From: Branchipolynoe longqiensis
Taxonomy: Eukaryota; Annelida; Polychaeta; Phyllodocida; Polynoidae
DNA: 64,000 nt
Assembly: GCA_030323885.1 (NCBI GenBank)
Contig: CM059194.1
Coordinates: 23,114,780 to 23,178,779 of the forward strand
Reading direction: 5' to 3'
The notes below the pieces were generated by a model. That model saw nothing but the letters and a program-made list of their open reading frames with translations. It searched no databases and was not told the DNA's origin. Positions within the stretch are counted from its first letter, which is position 1; every line of letters begins with the position of its first letter. Of the stretch, positions 53,710-64,000 are shown in pieces. Made by a program: the position numbers and the translations under genes.

Positions 53710-54395
53710 TTATATACACACCTACACACACATATCCCTACACGCCCACATATACATCTATACACCTACACACATGCATGTACACATACATGCCTACACA
53801 CACATATCCCTACACGCCGACATATACATCTATACACCTACACACATGCATGTACACATACATGCCTACACACGCATATCCCTACATGCCCACATATACG
53901 GTATAGACCTATACACCTTACACACACGCATACACATACACACCTACACACGCATATCCCTACATGCCCACATATACATGTATACACCTACACTCATACA
54001 TACACCCCTACACACGCATATCCCTACACGCTCACATATACGGTATAGACCTATACACCTTACACACGCGCATACACAAACACACCTACAGACGCATATC
54101 CCTACATGCCCACATATACATGTATACACCCACACACACGCATGCACCTACACACCCATCTCCCTATACACCCACATATACACACCTACACCTACACACG
54201 TGCATACACATACACACCTACACACCTACACATACATATCCCTACACACCCACAGATACACGTACACAGGTGCACCTACACATTCACATACACATACACC
54301 CCTCATACACGCATCCACGTATCTACCTACACACGTATGCACTTACCGACCTACTTACCTACACACGCACACATACACACACACCACCCTGAATA
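53710..54395. repeat. 72-bp compound minisatellite
   Basis: Higher-order units containing CACGCATATCCCTACA(T/C)GCC and CACATATACA, roughly 72 bp, about nine units with variants. Long HIPTYTCIH-like open frames are artefacts. Confidence 0.85.
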
Positions 54396-54508
54396 GGGAT
54401 CCCACAACAACAATAGCTTAGACTGAGCCGTGACTCCAGCTTCATCTCGCCAAGAGTGGAAGAAGAAAACCGCCCGACAATAACAGCTTCCTTTGATGTA
54501 CCCCCACA

Positions 54509-55272
54509 CACTCACACACTCACTCACACTCACTCACTCACTCACTCACTCACTCACTCACACACTCACTCACACTCACTCACCCATTCACACACCCACT
54601 GACTCTCACACACTCTCACTCACCCACTCACTCACACACTCACTCACTGACTCACTCACACACTCACTCACACACTCCCTCTCACTCACACTCACTCTCA
54701 CACACTCACTCACCCACTCACACCCACTCACTCACCCACTCACTCACACGCCCACTCACTCTCACCCACTCACTCACACGCCCACTCACACACATACTCA
54801 TTCACTCACATCCACTCACTCATTCACTCATCCACTCACTCACCCACTCACTCACCCACTGAGTCACACACTCACTCACACACTCACCCACTCACTCACA
54901 CACTCACTCACAGACAACCTCACTCACCCACTCACCACCCACTCACACACTCACCACCCACCCACTCATACACTCACTCACACACCCACTCACTCACCCA
55001 CTAACACACACACCCACTCACACACTCACACATCCACTCACACACACACTCACACACACACTCACACACACGCTCACCACTCACTCACGTACACACTCAC
55101 CACTCACGCACACACCCACTCACACACTCACTCATTCACTCACTCACACACTCACTCACACACCCACTCACACTCACACACACTCACTCACTCACACACT
55201 GACCCACCCACTCGCACACACTCACTCACCCACCCACTCGCACACCCACTTACTCACACACACATATTCACT
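54509..55272. repeat. CACT microsatellite, 760 bp
   Basis: (CACTCA)n/(CACACTCA)n with CCCACTCA variants. Confidence 0.95.
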
Positions 55273-55337
55273 CACTGTGGTGTGCGTGACATACATTCCG
55301 AAAATGGAGGTTGTGAGTTGTGTGTGTAGGTGTATAA

Positions 55338-55883
55338 AGCCGTGTTTACACGGGCAATTGTGAAGCGAATTAGACAAAGCGATTCATATGAAGCGAAGTA
55401 GCGGCACGTTTACACGAAGCGAGTTTGAAAGTGTTTCGGCGCCGGGAACCAGCAGCCTTAGCTCCGCCTGTAGCCGGCAAGCACTGCTATATTTGTTTAG
55501 TTTACACTCGGCGATTCGACGCCGATGCAGCTGCTACGTTAATATCGCTTTAATTTAGGTTAATTTAATTAAATTTCATTATTTGAGTATGTAATTCTGT
55601 TAAATATGATCGCATTCAATAGATTTCGGCCTAATCGGTCCCTAACACTGCCGGCACCAGCGATAGTTACACCTGCGCATGTAGCCGGCAAGCACTATCC
55701 CCGCCCGGGAACCAGCGGAATCGCTTCATATAAACCACCTGGCAAGGTGGTTTACATAAAGTGAATCATATGAAGCGAATCAGCCCTAATCCGCCTCAGA
55801 GTCCTGTTTACACGGCGAATGTGAGGCGAACTAGGCAAGGCGCATTATATGAGCCGTTTTAACTCGCCCGTGTAAACACGGCT
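55338..55883. mobile_element. Word-saturated MITE (GAAGCGAA type)
   Basis: Termini AAGCCGTGTTTACACGGGCA and ACTCGCCCGTGTAAACACGG. Interior words GAAGCGAA(T/G) and GGCGAA recur in both orientations, with a 10-bp hairpin (AAACCACCTGGCAAGGTGGTTT) near 55735. Non-coding. Confidence 0.8.
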
Positions 55884-56402
55884 CTAGTTAATTCCAATGA
55901 CAATTCATCAAAATAACTGGGTGTGAGGGGGGTGTTACCCCCTTCAACAACAGGTGCGCGTGAAACCGGTTGTGGAAGGGGGGGGGGGGGGGGGGACTAG
56001 TTCTGGTTAGCGGTTACTCACACAACTAGAGCAGACTGCACCATCGGTAGTTATATTGGTATATTAAATATTGACGAAGTGATGGGCAGACAGAGCCGGA
56101 TAGTATCAGGAAGTCCCGTGGGTGGCGCCACAATCGCTGTTCCGCACTGAATGTACGCGGCCTGCTGATTTGCCCAATATGTCAAATACACATGTTAATT
56201 CATTTATCCCAGTCGGGTTTCGAACCCCTCCGTTCATTGCTATTTATACCTATATATAAAATAATTATATATGCCATTAAGATATACAAATATAAAACAT
56301 AAGAATAGTTGTCATCGTTAGTTAGTCAGATTATTAAAGTGGCTATTTTAATTAGAAGATATGGAAGAAATGAGGTATTTTGTTTTATGGGGTTCTTTTT
56401 TT
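55884..56402. other. Unassigned intron sequence
   Basis: A G-run of about 19 at 55978-55996. No gene or repeat family recognised. Confidence 0.5.
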
Positions 56403-56722
56403 TTTTTTTTTTTCTTGAAGATTTATACTGCCTATCATGGATAAGTCTGAATAGACTTGTTTTCACCATTAGACAGTTTGTCGATAGAAAGCCCGAGCCT
56501 ACACTTTTACCGACCCAAGGGATTTTTAACCTCCCACACCACATAGACATGGTATGAGAGCAACCAGCCTTTGATGACGCTGTAAGTTATACACAGCGGT
56601 GGAAATCCAAATTGGCAGAGGTGGGGGCATGGGGAATCGAAGCACCGACCTTCAGATTAGGAGTCCGACATAGAAAAAAAGTCAGACACTCTAACCACTC
56701 CACCACAGAGAACACCAGTTTT
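56403..56722 (-). mobile_element. SINE-C, full length
   Basis: Minus-strand copy from GATTTATACTGCCTATCATG to the tRNA-like head ACACTCTAACCACTCCACCA. Matches 11279-11570. Confidence 0.8.
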
Positions 56723-56762
56723 TGATTCAAACAAGTGAACTACGTTTGCACCTAACTATGTT

Positions 56763-56963
56763 GTGTACAGTAAAACCGCTCTAAATCGACCGACCATGGG
56801 GCCGACTTTGAATGGTCCATTTACGGAGGTGGTCGGTTTAGGGAGTTTTTTTGTTGTTGTTACAATGGTATTGTATGGGCGATCGTTTGGGACCCAAATA
56901 AAGCGATCGATATATGGGAGTGGTCGATCTGTGGATGTGGTCGGTTAGAGAGGTTTTACTGTA
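56763..56963. mobile_element. Pogo/mariner-like MITE
   Basis: TGTACAGTAAAACCGCTCTA at one end, AGAGAGGTTTTACTGTAG at the other. Single copy of the family at 30-494, with interior GGACCCAAATAAAGCGATCG inverted. Confidence 0.8.
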
Positions 56964-57205
56964 GTCCGATAATGATTTGAACGTACATATCCAACTTAGA
57001 TACTGCTGCACTTATGAAACATTTCTCGTTGCATTGAAGGAAATATTACATTAAGTCAATTTAATAGGACCTGTTACTGCGGCAGCCTATGGTGTAAGGA
57101 TTTTGATGTGCATGCCAAAATTAATTTGGCATGGTTTCTCTTCAGATATCTCCAATATTAGCCATTTAAAATGAAAGTTACTTCGAAGTAAAATAAACTA
57201 GATTA
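56964..57205 (-). mobile_element. MITE-T, left part of a split copy
   Basis: GTCCGATAATGATTTGAACG through AGCCATTTAAAATGAAAG. Continues at 58012-58039 after the LINE insertion. Its right terminus is lost where the next MITE-T begins. Confidence 0.75.
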
Positions 57206-58015
57206 AACTTTTGTTTTTTATTGAGGCTGTATATATACTGTCCATAGCATATAAGCCCGGGTACCCAGGATTGTTTTCAATGCTGGCCAGTTGTAGTGTT
57301 GGTGTTATCTTACCACACAGTAGCTGCTGATAAGTTATTTGATTGCCTGCATTTCAGTAGCAGATAGATAATTGGTTGGTATGGTTAGTAGCCTATGTTA
57401 GTGTTTTTGGATTTTCTTGGTATATATGTATTTTATTTTGTTCTACTCTTAAACTAGACTAGCCTACTCCTATTTACATATCATAGGCTTGTACGTAGCT
57501 GTGTGGTGTGTTATCTGGCTACTCTTGGCATGGTTACCTTCCATTGGGCGTCTCGCTGGTGGGCCGTGACATATCACATGCCCCTTTGCAGTGCAGCTTA
57601 GTGGGGGTTTCCTAGCCTAATTTGCACAGATATTTTTTGAAAGTTTTTAGGTCAGGAATTTGTCGTTCCTTTACCGTTTGGGCATTCCATACCTTGGCAG
57701 CCATTTCCAGTGTGCTTCTCTCATGAGCTTTTATTTGGCTTCTGGTCTGCTTCAGTAGTGGCGCATTATTTGCTCTAGTAGCCCTTTGTGGTTTCATTAG
57801 GAGTTTATTGTTTTGACTATAGCTATATGCTAATGTTTTCAAATGAATTATTCTCCTATTTTCTAGTATTTTCACTTTGGTTCTTTTGTGTATGTCATAG
57901 GTGGGGTGCAGCTTGTCTACTCTTAGACAGATTTTTAGGACTCTGTTCTGCAGTATTTGCAATTTTTTTAGTAGTTCTTTTCTCACACCCATGTAGTTTA
58001 CATCTCCATAGATTA
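57206..58015 (-). pseudogene. 5'-truncated LINE, C-terminus and 3' UTR
   Basis: Minus strand 58025-57612 is open for 137 codons: YMGVRKELLKKLQILQNRVLKICLR...KILENRRIIHLKTLAYSY...WNAQTVK. This is the post-RT C-terminal region of Jockey/CR1-like LINEs (LQxxQNRxLR; class assigned from memory). Only the last part of the ORF is present; the upstream end is a normal 5' truncation inside a MITE-T. The 3' UTR (57206-57611) is shared with 15353-15750 and 21861-22029. Confidence 0.8.
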
Positions 58016-58039
58016 TAATGATCAATCAACTGTATTTAT

Positions 58040-58437
58040 TTAAAGCTGCATAGTCCGAGGAAGCATACAATTATCAAAACCAAAACAATTATCTAGAATT
58101 GATTCTACCTATCTAACTTAAATACACTTATTAAGAATTTATTGACACAAAGAAGGGAATACTGAGTCAATTTAATCGAATATGTTAGTGTTAAAGCCTA
58201 TGGTGTTAGAGTTTTGGTGTGCTTGCCAAAACTAATTTGACCTATATGCACTTAAAATATCTCACAAATTAGATAAATGTTACTTAAGATAAATAGTTAC
58301 GGTAAATAGGTACGGTAGATTATAATAATCAATTTAATATAGTTATCTCAGAAAAATGGCAGAAACTGAAAACCATCGGACTATGCAACTTTAAGAAAAA
58401 TGCAGAAACTCAAAACCCTCGGACTATGCAATTTTAA
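58040..58437 (-). mobile_element. MITE-T, full length with duplicated terminus
   Basis: TTAAAGCTGCATAGTCCGAG to ACCATCGGACTATGCAACTT (58394). The last 43 bp are repeated in tandem (58395-58437). Confidence 0.9.
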
Positions 58438-59422
58438 GTATCAGTAGAGACCCCCCCCCCCCCATGCCCCACCCCCTCCCCATCCGACAAAGCGCCATCC
58501 TGTTTATCCAGTCATGGCATCGATGTCCCTGCGTAAGGGATGTATGCGCCCCCTGCTGGAAATTGTCCTTATGTGGGCGTGTGATATGTCGTGACGTCAT
58601 GACACATCGTTCTTAGTCTCCTCGTGTCTGGGTGTCTGGATAGGCGAAATGTTTATATATAAATGAGTAGGATAGTGAGCAGGCGAGTGGTGGCGCCACC
58701 GTCGGATTTGAAGCCTGAGCAATAGAGGCTCAACCACTCGCTTATTGGTGGGTGGGTGTTAGGATAGTATAGAATTCCGGGTTATTATACTCATATATAT
58801 ATATAAAATCCTCCAGTGCAACTGACACTTGTCGACACCCATTGGAGGCGAGGTGGGCCACAGGTGGCACCACCAGTCAAGTGTGGAGTCTTACGGAGAA
58901 TAGCAATCGGTAATATCAATAATATCAGTAATATCAATAATTAGAACAATTCCTTTCCGTATTTGTATACTCGCGCATGATACTCCGATGCGATTGACAC
59001 TGGTCAACATCCGGTGGAGCGAGGTGGGCTGAGATGGTGCCACCGGTACAGTCATGCATCTTATGGAATATAATAATAATACTAATAATAAGTAACATTC
59101 CCTTCCATATCTTTATACTCGCATAGTACGTTATACATCACATAATATATAACCTTTCATGTATGTATCCTATGTTGACTGCTCGTTACCTCCGCCCTCT
59201 CCCCCCCCCCATCCCCCCACACCTCTCTCCTCCCCCTCTCCTCACTATATCAGTATGATAGTTGATACAGAAAGTTATGTCCGTTGAATGTTATTGTGCT
59301 GGAGAGAACCCCTCCCCCGTACACACACATCTCCACACACTCTCAGTGGACCATGTGTGGCGCCACCTGGGGTAAATGGCACAAAGCGAAAGCAGTTGAC
59401 TTATATACATGTCATAGCATTG
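58438..59422. other. Unassigned intron sequence with tandem duplication
   Basis: C-run at 58450-58463. 58782-58955 and 58956-59110 are diverged tandem copies (GGCGAGGTGGGCCACAGGTG / GAGCGAGGTGGGCTGAGATG). GTGGCGCCAC palindromes lie near 58692 and 59355. Confidence 0.5.
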
Positions 59423-59964
59423 TTAAACTTGCCTAATCCGTTGGTTTTGAGTGTTTGCTATTTAAAACAACAATAATAATATATTCGAGTGATCATTATG
59501 ATCTACTTTAGTGTAGTTTGTAGTAGCTTTTATTATAAATAGCTTTTTCTTTTTCTTTAAAAAAAAGTGAAAACATGATGAATAAATTTGGTGTGCACAC
59601 CGAAATGTCAGACATCCTATGCTTGCATGACTGACAGTGGTGACGGGTTCTATTAAATCGACTTAATATTCCTTCTGCGCCTATTCGGCCTTTTGGCTAA
59701 GATCAAAGCCTTTTGGTGCCGGTCGCCGGGTAAATCTGGGGATCCGGAGGTACCCCCGCACACGAGGTCAAAGGACTGAGAGGCGGCCCATGGGCACCTA
59801 TCCAATGAGGATTTTCTTAGGATAGGAGGACACCGCAAAGAATATATAAATAATTAAATGCCGACTGAGCACACCATTATCTAATGTGGATGTGTAGAAA
59901 CAAATGTAGTGAAGCGCTTTGGGTTTCGATAATGTTATGCTTTCATCGGATTATGAAACTTCAG
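59423..59964 (+). mobile_element. MITE-T split by a U2-headed insert
   Basis: TTAAACTTGCCTAATCCGTT to TTTCATCGGATTATGAAACT, interrupted between CCTTCTG and AAATGCCGACTGAGCACACC. Confidence 0.8.
59678..59845 (+). pseudogene. Insert beginning with U2 snRNA 5' end
   Basis: 59678-59708 includes GGCCTTTTGGCTAAGATCAA, identical to the conserved 5' stem-loop I region of U2 snRNA, preceded by CGCCTATTC in place of CGCTTCTC. After this the sequence leaves U2: a second CCTTTTGG, GC-rich hairpin-forming sequence (CGGAGGTACCCCCGC), a CCTATCC...GGATAGG stem, and an AT-rich end. The branch-point-binding and Sm regions of U2 are absent, so it is not a functional U2. Possibly an snRNA-headed SINE or a template-switch chimera. 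Confidence 0.65.
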
Positions 59965-59984
59965 GATGAAGCGGACTGTTTAAT

Positions 59985-60283
59985 GGGTCTTTATGGCCGA
60001 GCAACATTAAGATGGGTGCAGCCTTGTGCACACGCCTTGCGACTTTATAGTGCTGCCCTACTGGGAAACCAGGTACCGAGTATTCCACTCTCATATTATT
60101 CTTATACTGAGCAGACTAGTCTTTGCCTTATCCTACTATTAGTAATGCCAAGTGCCAGGATAGGTAGCGACAAGTATCAAATTTGTAAGTCACTGGTGAC
60201 TCAGTTGAGTTGGGGTTTGTCCCTCCAACCTCACGAATGGGAAGTCTCTAGCGCTCATACCGATTCGGCCACCTAGTCCGGTA
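59985..60283 (-). mobile_element. SINE-A, diverged
   Basis: Minus-strand copy: AGCAACATTAAGATGGGTGC to CGATTCGGCCACCTAGTCCGG. The B-box region is decayed. Confidence 0.8.
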
Positions 60284-60586
60284 AGATGAGACGTGTGTGT
60301 GTTGGGGGGGGGGGGGGGGCGTTGTTCAGTGTAAGAAATCAAATCACGACAATTCAAGCAAGCCATGCTCGTGCGCACACGCAGCTCCTGTCACGTGTCA
60401 CGTGGTTATGCGCACGACACATGAGGGTGTATGCGTGTGTCTACGGCCTGTGCTGCACTGTGGTAGCTCCCACGAGGCTTCAGCGATGAAAGATCTCCGC
60501 GATTTGTCCTATACCTACTGCAATCGTGCAGCACGATCAACATATATGCACTACTAATACGTTGTTTGATGCTGCAGCAACATCAG
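60284..60586. other. No recognisable feature
   Basis: G-run at 60304-60319. Otherwise unassigned intron sequence. Confidence 0.5.
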
Positions 60587-61236
60587 CGTATACTACTAAT
60601 AAATGCTTCAAACGCCGCAACACTATCAGCGTATACTACTAATAAATGCTTCAAACGCCGCAGCACTATCAGCATATATCAATATATATGAAACCTGACT
60701 TCCAGGAATTTTCCACGATTCCCTGACAATGCTAAACCTATGGGAGAATATCAGCATTTCCGCTTTTTTTCCCGGAGACCACTTTCATCCCTGACTCACA
60801 CACTCACACACTGACTGACTGATTGACTCACACTCACTCACACACTCACTCACCCACTCACTCACACACAACCTCACCCACTCACTCACCCAATCACTCA
60901 CACACTCACCACCCACTCACTCACACACTCACTCACACACTCACTCACACACTCACTCACTCACTCACACACTCGCTCACACACTCACTCACTGACACGC
61001 TCACACACTCACTCACACACTCATACACACACTCACACACCCACTCACACACACACCCTCACACACTCACTCACTAATAAATGCTTCAAACGCCGCAGCA
61101 CTATCAGCATATACCAATATATATGAAACCCGACTTCCGGGAATTTTCCACGATTCCCTGACAATGCCTAAACCTATGTGAGAATATCACCATTTCCGCT
61201 TTTTTTCCCGGAGACCACTTTCATCCCTGACTCTTT
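60587..61236. repeat. Tandem segmental duplication around a CACT microsatellite
   Basis: The segment CTACTAATAAATGCTTCAAACGCCGCAGC...CCACTTTCATCCCTGACTC occurs at 60638-60795 and again at 61071-61230. The CACT microsatellite (60795-61073) lies between the copies. A further partial 58-bp repeat lies at 60587-60640. Confidence 0.9.
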
Positions 61237-61261
61237 CAGGGAGTGCCTATATGTGAGTCAG

Positions 61262-61590
61262 ACCGGGTGCGGTGGCCTAATCGGTAGAGCGTGGGCCTCA
61301 CGTGTGGAAGGTCGGGAGTTCGGTTCCCGGTCGAGTCAAACCAATGACTTTAAAATTGATACTTGTCACATCCTAGCCTGGCGCTTGGCATTAATAGGAT
61401 AGAGCAAGGACTGGTTAGCTCAGTGTCATGCTAATGTGACTGAGTGGGCCAGCGGGTCATGGTGCCAGCGGCCTGATTTCTCAGTGGGGCAGCACTATAA
61501 AGTCGCCATGACTGCACAATTTCACAAGTCGGTACCCATCCTGATATGACCTTATATGTTGCTAGGATGTAAAACAACACAAACAACCAA
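61262..61590 (+). mobile_element. SINE-A, full length
   Basis: Head ACCGGGTGCGGTGGCCTAAT, B box GGAGTTCGGTTCCCGG, tail GATGTAAAACAACACAAACA. A solo terminus of the 52744 element follows at 61608-61630. Confidence 0.9.
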
Positions 61591-61646
61591 AATATGTGGG
61601 TCATTCTCAGAATGTGTACCACATTTTTGGTTTCCACATTACATTG

Positions 61647-61807
61647 TTAAAGCTGCATAGGTTTGTTTGTTTGTTTGTTGTTGTTTTACGTCCTAGCAAC
61701 ATCTAAGGTCATATCAGGACGGGGCATAGGTAGATTATAACAATCAATCTAATGTATTTATCTCAGAAAATGACAGAAACTCAAAACCATCGGACTATGC
61801 AACTTTA
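61647..61807 (-). mobile_element. MITE-T remnant with SINE-A 3' end inside
   Basis: TTAAAGCTGCATAG (61647-61660), then a 64-bp minus-strand SINE-A 3' end (61661-61724), then the MITE-T right end ACCATCGGACTATGCAACTT. About 200 bp of MITE are missing. Confidence 0.85.
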
Positions 61808-62152
61808 AAGGAAAGTGACGGTGAATTTGAAGAGTTGATAGAATAGCCTTCTGACCCTGGTTATCGCAGGTGGTGACCCATAGAGGTGGCCTTACACTCG
61901 CCGGGCACAGTTTATTCACCAAGCATCTTCATCTTACTCATAGACTACAGTGGGTCATCCGTGTTAGAAGTATATATGTTAGTGCAGAGTCAGGACGGTC
62001 TGAACTGTTAGTAACTGTTAGTAAGCCATCTAGGTCAGGGTGACCTGTTAGTGCACACTTAGGGCAGTCTCAACTGTTTGTATGCGATCAGAACAGTGTG
62101 ATACACACATACACATGGCAGTAAATAGGTTTAGATAGCTCATTTGACTCTG
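61808..62152. other. No recognisable feature
   Basis: Intron sequence between repeats, with short repeated words (AACTGTTAGTAA) near 62000-62030. Confidence 0.5.
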
Positions 62153-63229
62153 GCTGGCTATATCATATATATGTGTGTAGTTTCGATGGTGTTTAAATAA
62201 CCAGAGGGTGCTAAGGACCCATGTGTTACATGTGTTTGTTGGTCCTTGACACTGGCTATGTGTGTGTTGTTTCGACAGTGTTTAAATAAACAGAGTATGC
62301 TATGGACCTGTGTGTTACATGTGCTTGTTGGTCCTTGTCAGTGGCTATATGGGTGTTGTTTCGACAGTGTTTAAATAACCAGAGTATGCTACGAACCTGT
62401 GTATTACATGTGCTTGTTGGTCCTTGTTAGTGGCTATATGGGTGTTGTTTCTAAGGTGTTTAAATACCCAGAGTATGCTAAGGACCCATGTGTTACATGT
62501 GTTTGTTGGTCCTTGACAGTGGCTATATGGGTGTTGTTTTGATGGTGTTTAAATAACCAGAGTATGCTACGGACCTGTGTGTTACATGTGCTTGTTGGTC
62601 GTTGTCAGTGGCTATGTGTGTTGTTTCTAAGGTGTTTAAATAAGCAGAGTATGCTAAGGACCCATGTGTTACATGTGTTTGTTGGTCCTTGACATTGGCT
62701 ATATGTGTGTTGTTTCGACAGTGTTTAAATAAGCAGAGTATGCTACGCACCTGTGTGTTACATGTGCTTGTTGGTCCTTGTCAGTGGCTATATGGGTGTT
62801 GTTTCTAAGGTGTTTAAATAAGCAGAGTATGCTAAGGACCCATGTGTTACATGTGTTTGTTGGTCCTTGTCAGTGGCTATATGGGTGTTGTTTTGATGGT
62901 GTTTAAATAACCAGAGTATGCTAAGGACCCATGTGTTACATGTGTTTGTTGGTCCTTGTCAGTGGCTATATGGGTGCTGTTTCGACAGTGTTTAAATAAC
63001 CAGAGTATGCTACGAACCTGTGTATTACATGTGCTTGTTGGTCCTTGTTAGTGGCTATATGGGTGTTGTTTTGATGGTGTTTAAATACCCAGAGGGTGCT
63101 AAGGACCCATGTGTTACATGTGTTTGTTGGTCCTTGTCAGTGTATATATGTGTGTTGTTTCGACGGTGTTAAAATATCCAGAGGATGCTCAGGACCCATG
63201 CGTTACATCTGCTTGTTGGTCCTTCTCAG
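62153..63229 (+). repeat. 89-bp satellite ending at the exon 3 acceptor
   Basis: About 12 units (GTCCTTG landmark at 62242, 62331, 62420, 62509 and so on to 63219). Each contains GTTTAAATA, CAGAG(T/G)(A/G)TGCTA, CATGTGTTACATGTG and TGCTTGTTGGTCCTTGTCAG. The last unit's copy of the last word (TTGTTGGTCCTTCTCAG) is the actual splice acceptor of exon 3. TGCTAAGGAC and TGCTACG(A/G)AC alternate as unit subtypes. Confidence 0.95.
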
Positions 63230-63337
63230 ATCTGCGCTGAGATGAACTCTCCGACTGTGCCGAGCGTGAAGCGGTGGGCGGGCATTCGCGGACACTGGCA
63301 GAGCATCGTCTCGGAGGTGGCCGGAACCCTGCCTCAG
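63230..63337 (+). CDS. EEPD1: EEPD1-like protein, exon 3
   Basis: 108 bp, phase 0 at both ends, between TTCTCAG and GTGGGT. Encodes ICAEMNSPTVPSVKRWAG...HWQSIVSEVAGTLPQ, aligning with the vertebrate stretch FCTELNQPTLPNIRKWKGPRG. The remaining EEP domain, with the later catalytic Asp/His motifs, must lie beyond 64000; no further exon is seen before the window edge. Confidence 0.93.
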
Positions 63338-64000
63338 GTGGGTACTACAGCAGGGGAAAGGACGTCCGCTAAACCAAAACAGCCAAATGAAAATGCGTTA
63401 AGTTTAGCCCTTTGGGGCTGGAAGCATCTGGGTGGGCCCGCAAGTTCCATACGATTACAGCCCGAGAGCACCTGTAGTTGAATTGCATTTCTAGAAACGT
63501 TTTCCTGAGAATTTGTAGATCATATCAGAAATACAGTGCTACCCGATTACAGGTGCATTCAGATGCTCCTGGACTATAAACACCAAAACCCGTGGGCATA
63601 CCCGGCCACTCCTGGTTAATTGAAATAGGTGTGCCTTTTGATGGATTTTGTTGTCTTAAGTCATTGGTTTGACTCACACCAGTCAACTTGGAAAGCAGGT
63701 GCTCAATTCATTCAGCCATCCCTTGGTTAACAATTATCAACATTATTGCAAGTGTATAAAGAGTGCAATTTGCCATGACTCTCCGACTCCCATAACAAAA
63801 ACGAAATAGAATCTTGGATCTTGTGCCACAAATTGTTAGACACCACAAATTGACCTAGACTTACACCTATACAATGTGACTTGTATTTGTATTTTGAAAA
63901 GCAAACGCAACCAGAATGGCTGGTTACACATGATGCTAAAGTCCAAGATGCAATGAGCTCAATTGCTGTCCGGACTCCACCTCACCCACACCTCTTCTAT
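63338..64000. other. EEPD1 intron 3, partial
   Basis: Contains a minus-strand SINE-A head fragment at 63655-63722 (TAAGTCATTGGTTTGACTCA to TTCAGCCATCCC). Nothing else recognised. Confidence 0.6.

Noticed and set aside
54493..55329. 278-codon Thr/His-rich open frame
   Set aside because: It is the CACT microsatellite; no non-repetitive protein sequence.
59678..59845. Functional U2 snRNA gene
   Set aside because: Only stem-loop I matches; the branch-point-recognition and Sm-site regions are absent.
63181..63481. Single 98-codon ORF covering exon 3
   Set aside because: Only 63230-63337 matches EEPD1; the sequence before is satellite and after the GTGGGT donor is intron.

Overview
This window is animal nuclear DNA with a very high load of repeats. 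The only host gene I can support is an orthologue of EEPD1 (endonuclease/exonuclease/phosphatase family domain containing 1) on the + strand. Its first coding exon is at 40492-41537, followed by exons at 50443-50494 and 63230-63337, and the rest lies beyond the right edge. Splice sites are canonical GT/AG and the phases fit. The protein has the vertebrate order: N-terminal MG...C lipidation motif, two helix-hairpin-helix regions, then the start of the EEP nuclease fold. The invertebrate-like sequence, a tRNA-derived SINE of a type I associate with molluscs, a DIRS retrotransposon and abundant microsatellites suggest a lophotrochozoan, probably a mollusc. The species cannot be fixed from the sequence.

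From 1 to 40330 there is no host coding gene I can defend. The DNA is a patchwork of: SINE-A (about 330 bp, tRNA Leu/Ser-like head, 3' tail of CAAC/AAAC repeats, over 30 whole or partial copies, several with 9-14 bp target-site duplications); SINE-B and SINE-C (two other tRNA-headed families); MITE-T (about 360 bp, TTAA-flanked inverted termini reading AGYTGCATAGTCCGATG); a group of MITEs whose interiors are filled with one short recurring word; 3' ends of at least two LINE families; and many micro- and minisatellites. Nested insertions are the rule.

Intron 1 of EEPD1 (41538-50442) holds a 20-bp minisatellite starting about 11 nt after the splice donor and a 5.3-kb DIRS1-type element (43289-48600). 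This element has a gag-like ORF, RT-RNase H-methyltransferase-like-tyrosine recombinase sequence, non-identical inverted terminal repeats and an internal complementary region that joins the complements of both outer ends. Intron 2 (50495-63229) holds more MITEs and SINEs, long CACT-type microsatellites, and an 89-bp tandem array that runs directly into exon 3. Every array unit repeats the exon 3 splice-acceptor sequence.

The most unusual items are: a tandem satellite (19811-20990) built on the 3' half of 5S rRNA; the splice-acceptor array; the complete DIRS circle-junction architecture; minisatellites born inside MITE-T copies; an insert starting with the 5' end of U2 snRNA; and a foldback mosaic at 29396-31340. 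SINE-A, MITE-T and similar names are labels used only here.
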